15,551 bases of DNA from a bacterium (GCA_021802305.1 JAKAAD010000010.1:1-15551); one strand, 5' to 3'; shown: positions 6,189-13,820, counted from the stretch's first letter. Made by a program: numbers and translations. Notes: generated by a model from the sequence alone, not told the origin.

Positions 6189-8363
6189 ATGAGTACAATG
6201 GTTTTAAAATCTATCTACGACTTTTTTAAGGAAAGTTGGCAAGAGATCAAAGGGAGCCATTGGATCATAGCGCGCCGTTTGTTGGCTGTTGGCTTTTTGT
6301 CCTTGTTAGCGCTCTTCTTTCATTCTCGTGAAATTCAAATCGAGATGTTGCAAGTGGGTACGCGTGCACCTCGTTATGTCATTGCGCAAAGCGATTTTGA
6401 TTTTCCTGATGAGGAAGCGACAGATGTCTTAAAACAAGAGGCAGTAAAAGACATTAGCCCTATTTTTAAACTGAGTGAAAGCCAGGTGCATGATTGGCGC
6501 GTGCAGTACGAACAGGGGCTCATTGCCAATGAAAAGTGGCGCGAAGAACTCCCCGAAAGCACCTTTGACGAACTCTATTCATTGCTCAACGGATTAGAAG
6601 AACAACTTGCGCTTCCTAGATTTTCGACAGAGCGTACCATCAAGCAACTAACGCGTTTCGACGCATTTGAGCATACTTTATTTCCCATCAAACATTCTGG
6701 ACGCGAGGCGCCCAATAATGTCTATCTCCCAGAAGGAGTTTGGGGGAGCATCCAAAATGCCTTCCAAGGGAAAATTGCAGGACGCAAAGAAGCACTAGAC
6801 TATCTCCTTCGCGCATGCGCCGCGCAACGGTGGAATTTGGAAAAAGATGCTTCCGCAGACCGTCTCGCAAAACAAAGCGTTCAAAGCAAAATTCCTACAA
6901 AACTTACTCACGTTGAAGCGGGCGGACAGATCGTGAAGCGTGGGGAAAAGGTGACGAAAAGGCATATTGCAATGGTGCATTCGATGAAAAATGCACTCAT
7001 GCAAAAGCGCAATCCTTGGACTCCTCTTGCCATGCTGGGAAGTGTATGTCTCTCCGCTTGTGTTCTCTTAGCAGCTGTGCTGTACTTGCGCGCTGTGCAT
7101 GGGGATTTGCTCCGATCTTTACGCAAGATGACATTACTCGTACTCATTCTCGTATTGAGTATGGCCTTTGCCAAAATGGTCGAGTATGTTCTCTTGTATG
7201 AGGGAAGGAATTTGATGGAGATTGTTCGCTTTCCCGTATTGATTCCTTTTGCTGCCTTGTTAACATCGGTATTGCTTGGCAGTGAAGTGGCAGTCGCCGT
7301 TTCCTTTTTTCTCTCGGTCATTTTTGGAATGACCTTGGCTGTAGATAAGATTCCCTTTTTGTTATTCAATCTCTTTTCTTCTGTCCTCACGATCCTCTTT
7401 GCGCGCACGCTACACAAAAGAAAACAGGTCTTTACAGTGCTCTTAAAAGTGTGGCTCTGCTGTATCCCACTCATTTTTGCCTATAATCTCAGCCTCAATG
7501 CATTTTGGAATATCAATCTCTTATACGATAGCGTAAGCTTATTCGGCATGTTTGGAGCCACAGCGCTTTTTGCCATTGGCTGCCTTCCTATTTTCGAATC
7601 GCTCTTTAGCATCATGACGGACATGACGCTCATGGAGTACATGGATCCGAACACAGAACTTCTCAAGCGATTGAGCATGGAGATCCCGGGTACCTATCAG
7701 CACAGTATTGTCGTAGGGCATTTGGCAGAAGCTGCTGCACGTACTATTGGAGCAAATGATCTTTTTTGCCGAGTTGCTGCACTCTATCACGACATTGGAA
7801 AATTAAATAACCCCCATTATTTTGTGGAAAATCAGATGGGAGCATTTAACATTCATCAGCTCCTTACGCCTTCGGAGTCAGCGACAGCAATCATTGCTCA
7901 CGTGACAGAAGGAGAGATTCTTGCGCGCAAATATGGTCTCCCAAGAAGCTTTATCGACATCATCCGAGAACATCATGGAACGACTCTAGTCTATTATTTT
8001 TATCGAAAAGAGCTCGAACGAGTAAAAAATCTCGAAAAGGTTGATACTGCTCTCTTTCGCTACCCCGGTCCTAAACCATGCTCAAAGGAATCTGCTATTT
8101 TGATGATTGCAGATACCGTGGAAGCCGCTTCGCGTTCTTTGGAGCAAACAGAAGAAGAAGCAATGCAGGCCTTTGTCGACAAGCTCGTTGGAGATAAAGT
8201 GATGGAAGGGCAGCTAGATCAATGCTCTCTTACCTTTGAAGAGCTTACGCGAGTCAAAAAAGCGATGGTGAAAGCACTTATGGTCACACATCATGCGCGC
8301 ATCAAATATCCCGAGAAACTCATTGCTTTTCCGGAAGAAAACGCTCTTTCGTCAGTGCCTTAA
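6189..8363 (+). CDS. 7TM-HD membrane phosphodiesterase, PgpH class
   Basis: The 724-residue inner-membrane protein has the complete 7TMR-HD layout. There is one N-terminal membrane helix (about 27-46), an extracytoplasmic domain (about 50-270), six or so further membrane helices (about 280-475), and a cytoplasmic HD domain (about 490-660). Metal-binding residues are all present: His505 in TYQHS, His534-Asp535 in YHDIGK, His571 in IAHVTEG, and His595-His596 in EHHGT. The C-terminal segment (EGQLDQCSLTFEEL ... HARIKYPE) is typical of the family. Listeria PgpH of this class hydrolyses cyclic di-AMP to pApA, and Chlamydia is known to make cyclic di-AMP, so a role in lowering that messenger is a reasonable inference. 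ATG 6189 has no close Shine-Dalgarno (AAGGAA lies 18 bases upstream); a second in-frame ATG follows at 6198. It may be cotranscribed with the HEAT-repeat gene 81 bases upstream. Confidence 0.92.
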   Translation: MSTMVLKSIYDFFKESWQEIKGSHWIIARRLLAVGFLSLLALFFHSREIQIEMLQVGTRAPRYVIAQSDFDFPDEEATDVLKQEAVKDISPIFKLSESQVHDWRVQYEQGLIANEKWREELPESTFDELYSLLNGLEEQLALPRFSTERTIKQLTRFDAFEHTLFPIKHSGREAPNNVYLPEGVWGSIQNAFQGKIAGRKEALDYLLRACAAQRWNLEKDASADRLAKQSVQSKIPTKLTHVEAGGQIVKRGEKVTKRHIAMVHSMKNALMQKRNPWTPLAMLGSVCLSACVLLAAVLYLRAVHGDLLRSLRKMTLLVLILVLSMAFAKMVEYVLLYEGRNLMEIVRFPVLIPFAALLTSVLLGSEVAVAVSFFLSVIFGMTLAVDKIPFLLFNLFSSVLTILFARTLHKRKQVFTVLLKVWLCCIPLIFAYNLSLNAFWNINLLYDSVSLFGMFGATALFAIGCLPIFESLFSIMTDMTLMEYMDPNTELLKRLSMEIPGTYQHSIVVGHLAEAAARTIGANDLFCRVAALYHDIGKLNNPHYFVENQMGAFNIHQLLTPSESATAIIAHVTEGEILARKYGLPRSFIDIIREHHGTTLVYYFYRKELERVKNLEKVDTALFRYPGPKPCSKESAILMIADTVEAASRSLEQTEEEAMQAFVDKLVGDKVMEGQLDQCSLTFEELTRVKKAMVKALMVTHHARIKYPEKLIAFPEENALSSVP

Positions 8364-8430
8364 AAAGAGAGCAAGCGCTCGTTACAACCAGGCGCATGAG
8401 AAAAAAGAGCGAGACAAAGCGACTGAAAAA

Positions 8431-8487
8431 GAGAGCGATTGTAGCCTTGGCAAGGCCTAGCCCCGAAGAAGCACCTGTGACAAGGAG
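8431..8487 (-). pseudogene. Fossil N-terminus of a short-chain dehydrogenase (SDR)
   Basis: Read on the minus strand from 8487, the DNA encodes LLVTGASSGLGLAKA followed by TIALF. This is the first beta-strand and TGxxxGxG nucleotide-binding loop of a classical SDR oxidoreductase, in the right spacing. There is no start codon: a TAG (8490-8488) precedes it in frame, only five bases beyond the stop of the phosphoglucomutase gene. After ~20 residues the similarity stops in a T-rich run, and the frame later ends at 8322-8320 inside the antisense of the 7TM-HD gene. The simplest reading is a decayed SDR gene once located downstream of the phosphoglucomutase gene. A chance match is possible, but a 12-residue fit to such a tight motif is unlikely. 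Confidence 0.45.
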
Positions 8488-8492
8488 CTAGC

Positions 8493-10262
8493 TTAGCTAT
8501 GGATATAGGATTTGACATCGCGAATGAGGAGATTGAGCTTTTGATCTAATTGGCTGCAGCGTTCTTGTATAGAACCTTTGTTTTTGTCACGCGTAGAGCC
8601 ATACAACTTTAGTTTGGGTTCTGTACCGGAGGGGCGAACGACAATGCGGCTTTGATCTTGCAGCCGAAGCACTAGGACATTGGAAGAGGGCAATGTGAGT
8701 TTTTCTTGAGGACGACCATCAGCGTACGTGCGTAGTAACGTGAGATAATCTTCGGTATAAAGAACAGGAATATTCATGATCTCTTGAGGGGGGTGTTTGC
8801 GAAGCTCTTCCATCATCTGCTGAATATGTGTAAGATGTTCTTGTGTGGCATCGAACACAAGGGATTGTTCCATCTCTCTAAAAACTCCATATTTTTCATA
8901 GATGGCAAAGAGATGATCGCGCAATGTTTTTCCCTGTAGTTTTGCTTGGAGAGCCATTTCAGCAACGAGACACGACATTGCAATGGCGTCTTTATCGCGT
9001 GCATGTGTGCCTATGAGATACCCATAGGATTCTTCGGCCCCAAAGAGAAATGCATAGCTATTGGGAGATATTTCCCACTCATGGATCTTTTCGCCAATGT
9101 ATTTAAAGCCCGTAAGGACTTCAAAAAAAGCAAGTCCATAGCTATGAGCAATTTCGCGAATGAGCTCTGTAGAAACGATCGTAGTCACTAGTGCACCCCG
9201 TTTAGGCAAACGCCTTTGCTTTTGAAGAGATGCGCAAATGAACTCCGCACAAAGAGCAGCCATTTCATTGCCATTCAAGCGAACGGGTGAGCCGTGATGC
9301 ATCGCCACAACGCCGATGCGATCTGCATCGGGATCATTTGCAATGAGCAGATCTGCATTTGCTTTTTGAAGAAGTGCGGTGCCTAATTGCAATGCTTCGG
9401 GATATTCGGGATTAGGGTAGTGCACTGTAGGAAAGTTTCCATCGGGAACGGCTTGCTTTTGAACAAGTGAGATTTTAGAAAACCCCCAATCGGCTAATGC
9501 CTGAGGAGCTAAGGTAATCCCTGTCCCATGAAGCGGTGTGTAGACGATGTGTACTTTCCATCCATATTGATGATTCGCATCGGGAAAATGTTGTAAAGGT
9601 CGAAGAGCATGGATGTATTCTGGATCTACTTCTTTTCCAACGCGTTCCACTTCAGGATCGTCAAGAGAAGCAAGTACTTGCTCCAAGCTTTTGATCTTTT
9701 GTACTTCATCGACGATCCCTTGATCATGAGGATGGACGACTTGTGCTCCATCCTGCCAATAGACTTTGTAGCCATTGTATTCTGCAGGATTATGCGAAGC
9801 AGTAATCATGATCGCAGCATTTGCATTCTTAAAGCGACAGAGAAAAGAGACAAAAGGGACGGGACGAATGGCACGCAATAGAAAGACGTGGATATTTTGC
9901 GCTGCGAGAACGCGTGCCGCTTCTTGCGCAAATTCTTCTGAGTGATGGCGTGAATCAAAACCGATGACAACGGAGATGGGTTTTTTTTGAAATTGGCGTC
10001 GAAGGTAATGAGCGAGACCAGCCGTTGCTATTCGAATGGTATAGACGTTTAATCGATTTGTCCCAACTCCCATGAGGCCGCGCATGCCCCCAGTTCCAAA
10101 AGAAAGATCGGTGCTGAAAGCATCAGCGAGTCCTTGCGGATTCGATGCTTGCAATTGTCGGATGGTTTCTTTGGTGTTCTCATCAATAGTACTATGGAGC
10201 CAAACCTGAATGCGCTTTTGCACGTCATCTGGAAAAGTGTCCATCATCTTTGGGGAATACAT
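8493..10262 (-). CDS. Phosphoglucomutase / phosphomannomutase, alpha-D-phosphohexomutase family
   Basis: The enzyme interconverts hexose 1- and 6-phosphates through a phosphoserine, in the cytoplasm, and feeds glycogen and sugar-nucleotide synthesis. All four family loops are intact (589-residue numbering): TASHNP with the phosphorylated Ser at 156; the Mg-binding DPDADR at 310-315; the sugar-specificity loop GAEESYG with Glu410, Glu411 and Ser412; and the phosphate-binding RPSGTEPK at 543-550. The early FGTGGMRG block fits the PgcA-like long branch rather than GlmM. Chlamydia has a similar ~600-residue enzyme. The start is uncertain. The frame extends to a TTG at 10301 (602 residues), and ATGs at 10262, 10247 and 10244 are candidates; none has a clear Shine-Dalgarno. 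I chose the most upstream ATG. It is the last gene of a minus-strand run and converges with the 7TM-HD gene. Glucose versus mannose preference cannot be read from the sequence. Confidence 0.93.
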   Translation of the reverse strand: MYSPKMMDTFPDDVQKRIQVWLHSTIDENTKETIRQLQASNPQGLADAFSTDLSFGTGGMRGLMGVGTNRLNVYTIRIATAGLAHYLRRQFQKKPISVVIGFDSRHHSEEFAQEAARVLAAQNIHVFLLRAIRPVPFVSFLCRFKNANAAIMITASHNPAEYNGYKVYWQDGAQVVHPHDQGIVDEVQKIKSLEQVLASLDDPEVERVGKEVDPEYIHALRPLQHFPDANHQYGWKVHIVYTPLHGTGITLAPQALADWGFSKISLVQKQAVPDGNFPTVHYPNPEYPEALQLGTALLQKANADLLIANDPDADRIGVVAMHHGSPVRLNGNEMAALCAEFICASLQKQRRLPKRGALVTTIVSTELIREIAHSYGLAFFEVLTGFKYIGEKIHEWEISPNSYAFLFGAEESYGYLIGTHARDKDAIAMSCLVAEMALQAKLQGKTLRDHLFAIYEKYGVFREMEQSLVFDATQEHLTHIQQMMEELRKHPPQEIMNIPVLYTEDYLTLLRTYADGRPQEKLTLPSSNVLVLRLQDQSRIVVRPSGTEPKLKLYGSTRDKNKGSIQERCSQLDQKLNLLIRDVKSYIHS

Positions 10263-10366
10263 GTACTTTGCAGCATACGAGACAAGCTTGGAAAATTGCA
10301 ATGTATGAGCTCAATTTTTTTTGCGTCATCTCAAGTTTTACATTCATATCGTGTGAAGGCATGAGA

Positions 10367-10780
10367 TTAATCCAGCTGAGATTGAATTTCTTTGAGAGAA
10401 ATGAGAGGCGAATCTTTGTGATCAATTCCCTCGCAGCGCCTGGCGGTTTCTTTCCACTCAGCAATGGAATCTAGATTTTCTTTCCACCAGGGGAATGTAC
10501 GACATTGTTTAGGCCGCACGGGATAAATGGTGCAACGACGTCCTTGTAAAAAGACGCAATCATAAGATATAGGTAATTCTTTCAAAGTGAAGCGATTATC
10601 GACGCGTTTTACATATTTGCGTCGACATTCTTCCGGTGTGATGTGGAGATACTGCGCAATTTCCTTGATGTTCTCATCTGTGACCCAAACGTAGCCGGGA
10701 GCTCCTGTGCAACAAGCGCCGCATCCTGTACATTGAAAACGAAGTCCTTCTTGATACCAAGGGAGTGCTTTTTTCACCAT
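10367..10780 (-). CDS. YkgJ/UPF0153-type CxxCxxCC cluster-binding protein
   Basis: The 137-residue protein has CTGCGACC near its N-terminus, then CVFLQGRRCTIYPVRP and CRTFPWW. This is the pattern of the YkgJ/CxxCxxCC family, thought to bind a zinc ion or an iron-sulfur cluster through these cysteines. The precise role is not established. I placed the start at ATG 10780-10778 (MVKKALPWY...), which overlaps the phosphoesterase stop by seven bases and has AGGAAG about ten bases upstream. The frame extends to an ATG at 10828, but those 16 residues are coded within the phosphoesterase gene in another frame and do not look family-like. The overlap implies cotranscription and coupled translation with the phosphoesterase. 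Confidence 0.88.
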   Translation of the reverse strand: MVKKALPWYQEGLRFQCTGCGACCTGAPGYVWVTDENIKEIAQYLHITPEECRRKYVKRVDNRFTLKELPISYDCVFLQGRRCTIYPVRPKQCRTFPWWKENLDSIAEWKETARRCEGIDHKDSPLISLKEIQSQLD

Positions 10781-11652
10781 GCAAATGCAACTTCCTTTTT
10801 GGGCTTCCAGTGCAGATCTTTTTCCCATATTTCAATGGCGCATCTCTTTGCATCAATTTCAATGAAGTGGCATGTGGCGTGGGTCTTATGACCAGTGCAC
10901 CCACTATCCAAAATGATAGGAAGACCACTTGGACGAAGATCGGCAATAGCATGTCGGTGCGTATGGCCATGTAAATAGAGTTTGACCGAAGGAAATCTCA
11001 ACAGCAATTTTTGGAGTGCTTTGTAGCGCTTGAGTTCTTTTTTCCCAATGTCTGTTTTAAATAAGGGAAAATGGTTCAGCAAAATGATGTGATGATCTTT
11101 CGGAATAGAGTGCAATACCTCTGCAAGGTAGCGCTCTGTTTCATGGGCAAAGAGTCCTGTAGAAGAGAGGATGGGAGTTGCAATGGCACAGTCGAGAGCA
11201 ACGACCCACCAGGTATTGCCTAGGTAAGTTGCACTGATTTTATGTTCTTTGAGGTTCCACTCGGTAGCAATGGTGCCTTTTGAAAAGCTGAATTGTGCAT
11301 CAAAGTAATGATAAAAGCGCAAATTTCGAAAAGCAGAGCGCGTATAGTGATCGTGATTTCCGGGGATTGGGAATACAGTGAGCCCCTTTTCTTGCATCTT
11401 TTTTACAAACTCTTTAGCTAGTTGAAATTCTCCATGGCTTGATGTGGAGGTAAGATCTCCTGTCAAAAAAACTGCATCTACGCGCTTTTCAATAAGGTAG
11501 GGGATGAGATGGTAGACTCCTAACGGATCAAGCTCATTTTGCCTATGGAGGAGCAAATTGAGGTTGCCAATCCAACGTTTAGAAAAAAATTGAGAAGGGT
11601 CCCATGTACGCTTCGAAAAGTGCAAATCTGAAATGTGGGCAAATCGATACAT
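10774..11652 (-). CDS. Calcineurin-like metallophosphoesterase
   Basis: The 292-residue protein has the complete two-metal phosphoesterase motif set: Asp9 and His11 in HISDLHF, Asp66 in LTGDLT, Asn99-His100-Asp101 in PGNHD, His194 in LLNHFP, and the GHTH box at 229-232. These ligate the dinuclear metal centre and the attacking water. The family includes the CpdA, YkuE and LpxH-like branches, and I cannot choose between them from motifs alone. There is no signal peptide, so it is probably cytoplasmic. MYRFAHISDLHF is a canonical family start, so ATG 11652 is secure even though it has no Shine-Dalgarno. A TATACT lies nine bases before the ATG, compatible with its own promoter and a very short leader. 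The gene lies 17 bases after the small basic gene and overlaps the YkgJ-type gene at its end. Confidence 0.92.
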   Translation of the reverse strand: MYRFAHISDLHFSKRTWDPSQFFSKRWIGNLNLLLHRQNELDPLGVYHLIPYLIEKRVDAVFLTGDLTSTSSHGEFQLAKEFVKKMQEKGLTVFPIPGNHDHYTRSAFRNLRFYHYFDAQFSFSKGTIATEWNLKEHKISATYLGNTWWVVALDCAIATPILSSTGLFAHETERYLAEVLHSIPKDHHIILLNHFPLFKTDIGKKELKRYKALQKLLLRFPSVKLYLHGHTHRHAIADLRPSGLPIILDSGCTGHKTHATCHFIEIDAKRCAIEIWEKDLHWKPKKEVAFAW

Positions 11653-11669
11653 GTACTATGTAGTATATT

Positions 11670-12035
11670 CTATTTTGCCTTATACCGTCTTTTACCCTGC
11701 GCTTGTGCAACTAAAGTTTTCGACCAACGAGTTCCTTCTTTATGAATGTGAGCGGGTGCAGCATCTCTAGAAAGAAGCTCTCCGGGTGTCGTGCGCTTAG
11801 AGACGTGAAAGGAGCGCTTTTTCTTGGTTTTTTTTAGGTGAGAAGAGAGGCTCTCTATTTGTTCGTTCCATTTCTTTGCCATTTTTTTAGGATATTTTTT
11901 AAGAAAAGCGGCCGGTTGCGCTTCGTTGCTTAAAAGAAGCTCTTCTTTGACAGGGTAGGCGCTTTGTGCAAGGCGAATTTCTTTGTGCATTTTTTTTGCT
12001 AAGTCTTTGTGGATAAATTTCTTAGCTCTATTCAT
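11670..12035 (-). CDS. Small, highly basic protein of unknown function
   Basis: I do not recognise this 121-residue protein. It has 32 Lys/Arg against 10 Asp/Glu, with lysine pairs and triplets spread along its length (KKYPKKMAKK, KKTKKKR) and a basic C-terminus (GKRRYKAK). It has no signal peptide, no membrane helix and no cysteine. The N-terminal two-thirds looks helical, with a possible short coiled segment around WNEQIESLSSHLKK. The composition suits binding to nucleic acid, ribosomes or acidic membranes, which is inference only. It appears to be a real gene: AGGAAG lies about six bases before ATG 12035-12033, a plausible promoter precedes it, and it heads the minus-strand run that continues with the phosphoesterase 17 bases later. 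A type III effector or histone-like protein is possible in this phylum, but nothing specific supports either. Confidence 0.7.
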   Translation of the reverse strand: MNRAKKFIHKDLAKKMHKEIRLAQSAYPVKEELLLSNEAQPAAFLKKYPKKMAKKWNEQIESLSSHLKKTKKKRSFHVSKRTTPGELLSRDAAPAHIHKEGTRWSKTLVAQAQGKRRYKAK

Positions 12036-12084
12036 TTTGCACTTCCTTTTCCTGCTTTCACAGTAATGTTTTTAATCAATTCTC

Positions 12085-12113
12085 TTCAAATATTTTCTAC
12101 GATTGTATATGAA
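12085..12113 (+). promoter_or_regulatory. Candidate promoter for the SulP gene
   Basis: TTCAAA (12085-12090) and TATGAA (12108-12113) are separated by exactly 17 bases, each with four of six consensus matches. Transcription would start near 12120 and give a ~20-base AT-rich leader before ATG 12141. The match is weak, and the region is AT-rich enough to produce such matches by chance. Confidence 0.3.
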
Positions 12114-12130
12114 TAAAAAAAAAGGCTTAA
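12102..12130 (-). promoter_or_regulatory. Candidate promoter for the small basic protein operon
   Basis: On the minus strand, TTAAGC (12130-12125) and TACAAT (12107-12102, five of six consensus matches) are separated by 17 bases. The spacer contains nine consecutive Ts (A run at 12115-12123 on the plus strand). Its -10 overlaps the candidate SulP promoter on the other strand, so the two would compete. It would drive the basic protein, phosphoesterase, YkgJ-type and perhaps mutase genes. Confidence 0.35.
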
Positions 12131-12140
12131 TCTATTAATA

Positions 12141-13820
12141 ATGGATCAGACAAAAAAAACATACAGGCGTTGGAGGGAATATCTTCCTAAATCCATAGAA
12201 TGTGTGTTTAACAAAACTTACAAATTTTCTTGGCTGAAGGCCGATCTTTTTGCAGGCATGACTGTGGGCATCATTGCTCTACCGCTTTCCATGGCTTTGG
12301 GAATTAGTTCTGGGCTGACTCCTTCCCACGGACTGTACACCGCAATCGTTGCAGGGTTTTTCATCTCTCTTTTAGGAGGAAGTCGTGTGCAAGTGGGAGG
12401 GCCTACAGGGGCTTTTGTCGTTATTATTTACGATATTCTTGCGCGACACGGTTACGAGGGGCTGATTCTTGCTACTTTGTTCGCAGGGTTCTTATTGATC
12501 CTCATGGGTATTGCTCGCCTAGGGGTATTGATCAAGTACATTCCCTATCCTCTGGTTACAGGACTTACTCTAGGGATTGCTTGTATTTTATTTCTTTCTC
12601 AGATGAAAGATTTTTTTGGATTGCAGACGGGAAATCTTCCTGCAGATTTCATCGCCAAGTTGAAAGGGCTGATGGCCGCATTTCCTACATGCGATCCATG
12701 GGCGGTAGGAGTAGGGGTGGGAACATTGGGGCTGATCATTGCGATACGAAGATTTTTGCCTCGTCTCCCTTGGGCTATTGCCTCCGTAGGACTAGTCACC
12801 ACCATTGTGTGGATTTTGGATCTTCCGATCGAGACCGTACTATCTCGCTATGGTGAACTTCCAAGAGGATTACCTAAACCTGGATTGCCTGCCCTTCCAT
12901 GGAATCTCACTTCTTTGCGCATTCTCATACCCGATGCCTTCACCATTGCTATTTTAGCAGGTTTGGAATCGTTACTTGCTGCGGTCATTGGCGATCGAAT
13001 GGCGGGATCGCGTCATAAACCTAATTGTGAACTTATTGGACAGGGAATTGCCAATATTGGAGCGTGCTTTTTTGGTGGCATGCCTGCCACAGGGGCATTT
13101 GCACGTACAGCAGCAAATATCAAAAGCGGGGCAAAAACACCGATTGCTGGCATGATGCATGCACTGGTAGTCTTGTGCATTTTGTACGCTTTTGGCCCTG
13201 TCGTGAGTCTTGTGCCACTTCCTGCACTTGCAGCTGTACTCATAGTTATTGCTTGGCAAATGAGCGAGCTAAGCACATTGAAGCATCTCTTGCGTGCTCC
13301 TCTAGGGGATATTAGCGTACTCGTTACTACTTTTTTTCTGACGATTTTGCTCGATATTCCAACAGCGGTAGGCGTGGGGATTGGTCTTGCTGCTTGTTTC
13401 TTTATCAAACGCATGGGCGATCACAAAGATGTCGTACGCGACTCTTCTCAGATGGAAGAAGAAGCAGAATCTAAAAAGAGTGCCTTTCCAGGGATTGAAG
13501 TATATGAGATTAATGGGCCTCTCTTTTTTGGCGTGGTTGATCATTTACGCGTGCTTGGGCTGAAGCGCGAAAAGCCACCTAAGGTGCTCATTCTTCTCAT
13601 GCGCAAAGTTCCTATGATCGATGCTTCGGGGTTACATGCTCTCTACGCGTTGCATGAAATGGTTCAAAAACAGGGAATTCATCTCATGCTATCGGGAATT
13701 GCAGAAAGTCCATTAAGCGATCTCAAGCGATTTGGTTTAGATGCACGTCTTGGTCGAGAAAATATACTCCCACACATAGATGCAGCTCTTGCGCGAGCTG
13801 AATCGATCATGAATGGCTAG
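12141..13820 (+). CDS. SulP/SLC26 family anion transporter with STAS domain
   Basis: The 559-residue inner-membrane transporter follows the SulP plan. A short cytoplasmic N-terminus is followed by the transmembrane core (about residues 35-425) with the family motif GISSGLTPSHGLYTA and the loop PATGAFARTAANIKSGAKTP near 313-332. A charged linker (EEEAESKK) leads to a C-terminal STAS domain with PMIDASGLHALYAL. The family exchanges or imports anions (sulfate, bicarbonate or dicarboxylates such as succinate and fumarate for DauA); the substrate cannot be read from the sequence. ATG 12141 has no Shine-Dalgarno in an AT-rich leader, but no later Met precedes the first helix. The 3' end overlaps the convergent groEL gene by 14 bases (13807-13820). 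Confidence 0.92.
   Translation: MDQTKKTYRRWREYLPKSIECVFNKTYKFSWLKADLFAGMTVGIIALPLSMALGISSGLTPSHGLYTAIVAGFFISLLGGSRVQVGGPTGAFVVIIYDILARHGYEGLILATLFAGFLLILMGIARLGVLIKYIPYPLVTGLTLGIACILFLSQMKDFFGLQTGNLPADFIAKLKGLMAAFPTCDPWAVGVGVGTLGLIIAIRRFLPRLPWAIASVGLVTTIVWILDLPIETVLSRYGELPRGLPKPGLPALPWNLTSLRILIPDAFTIAILAGLESLLAAVIGDRMAGSRHKPNCELIGQGIANIGACFFGGMPATGAFARTAANIKSGAKTPIAGMMHALVVLCILYAFGPVVSLVPLPALAAVLIVIAWQMSELSTLKHLLRAPLGDISVLVTTFFLTILLDIPTAVGVGIGLAACFFIKRMGDHKDVVRDSSQMEEEAESKKSAFPGIEVYEINGPLFFGVVDHLRVLGLKREKPPKVLILLMRKVPMIDASGLHALYALHEMVQKQGIHLMLSGIAESPLSDLKRFGLDARLGRENILPHIDAALARAESIMNG

Noticed and set aside
6908..7474. 188-codon open frame on the minus strand
   Set aside because: It lies wholly antisense to the 7TM-HD membrane region, whose codon pattern explains it; no ribosome site and no recognisable protein.
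8364..8460. Intrinsic terminators for the convergent 7TM-HD and mutase genes
   Set aside because: Short stems exist (GAGC-AAGC-GCTC near 8370; GCCTT-GGC-AAGGC near 8443) but neither is followed by a proper U tract on the relevant strand.
8396..8491. 31-codon plus-strand small ORF in the gap after the 7TM-HD gene
   Set aside because: No Shine-Dalgarno, composition explained by the opposite-strand SDR remnant and A-rich tract; nothing supports translation.
13013..13414. 133-codon open frame on the minus strand
   Set aside because: Antisense shadow of the SulP transmembrane region with Pro/Ala-rich low-information sequence.
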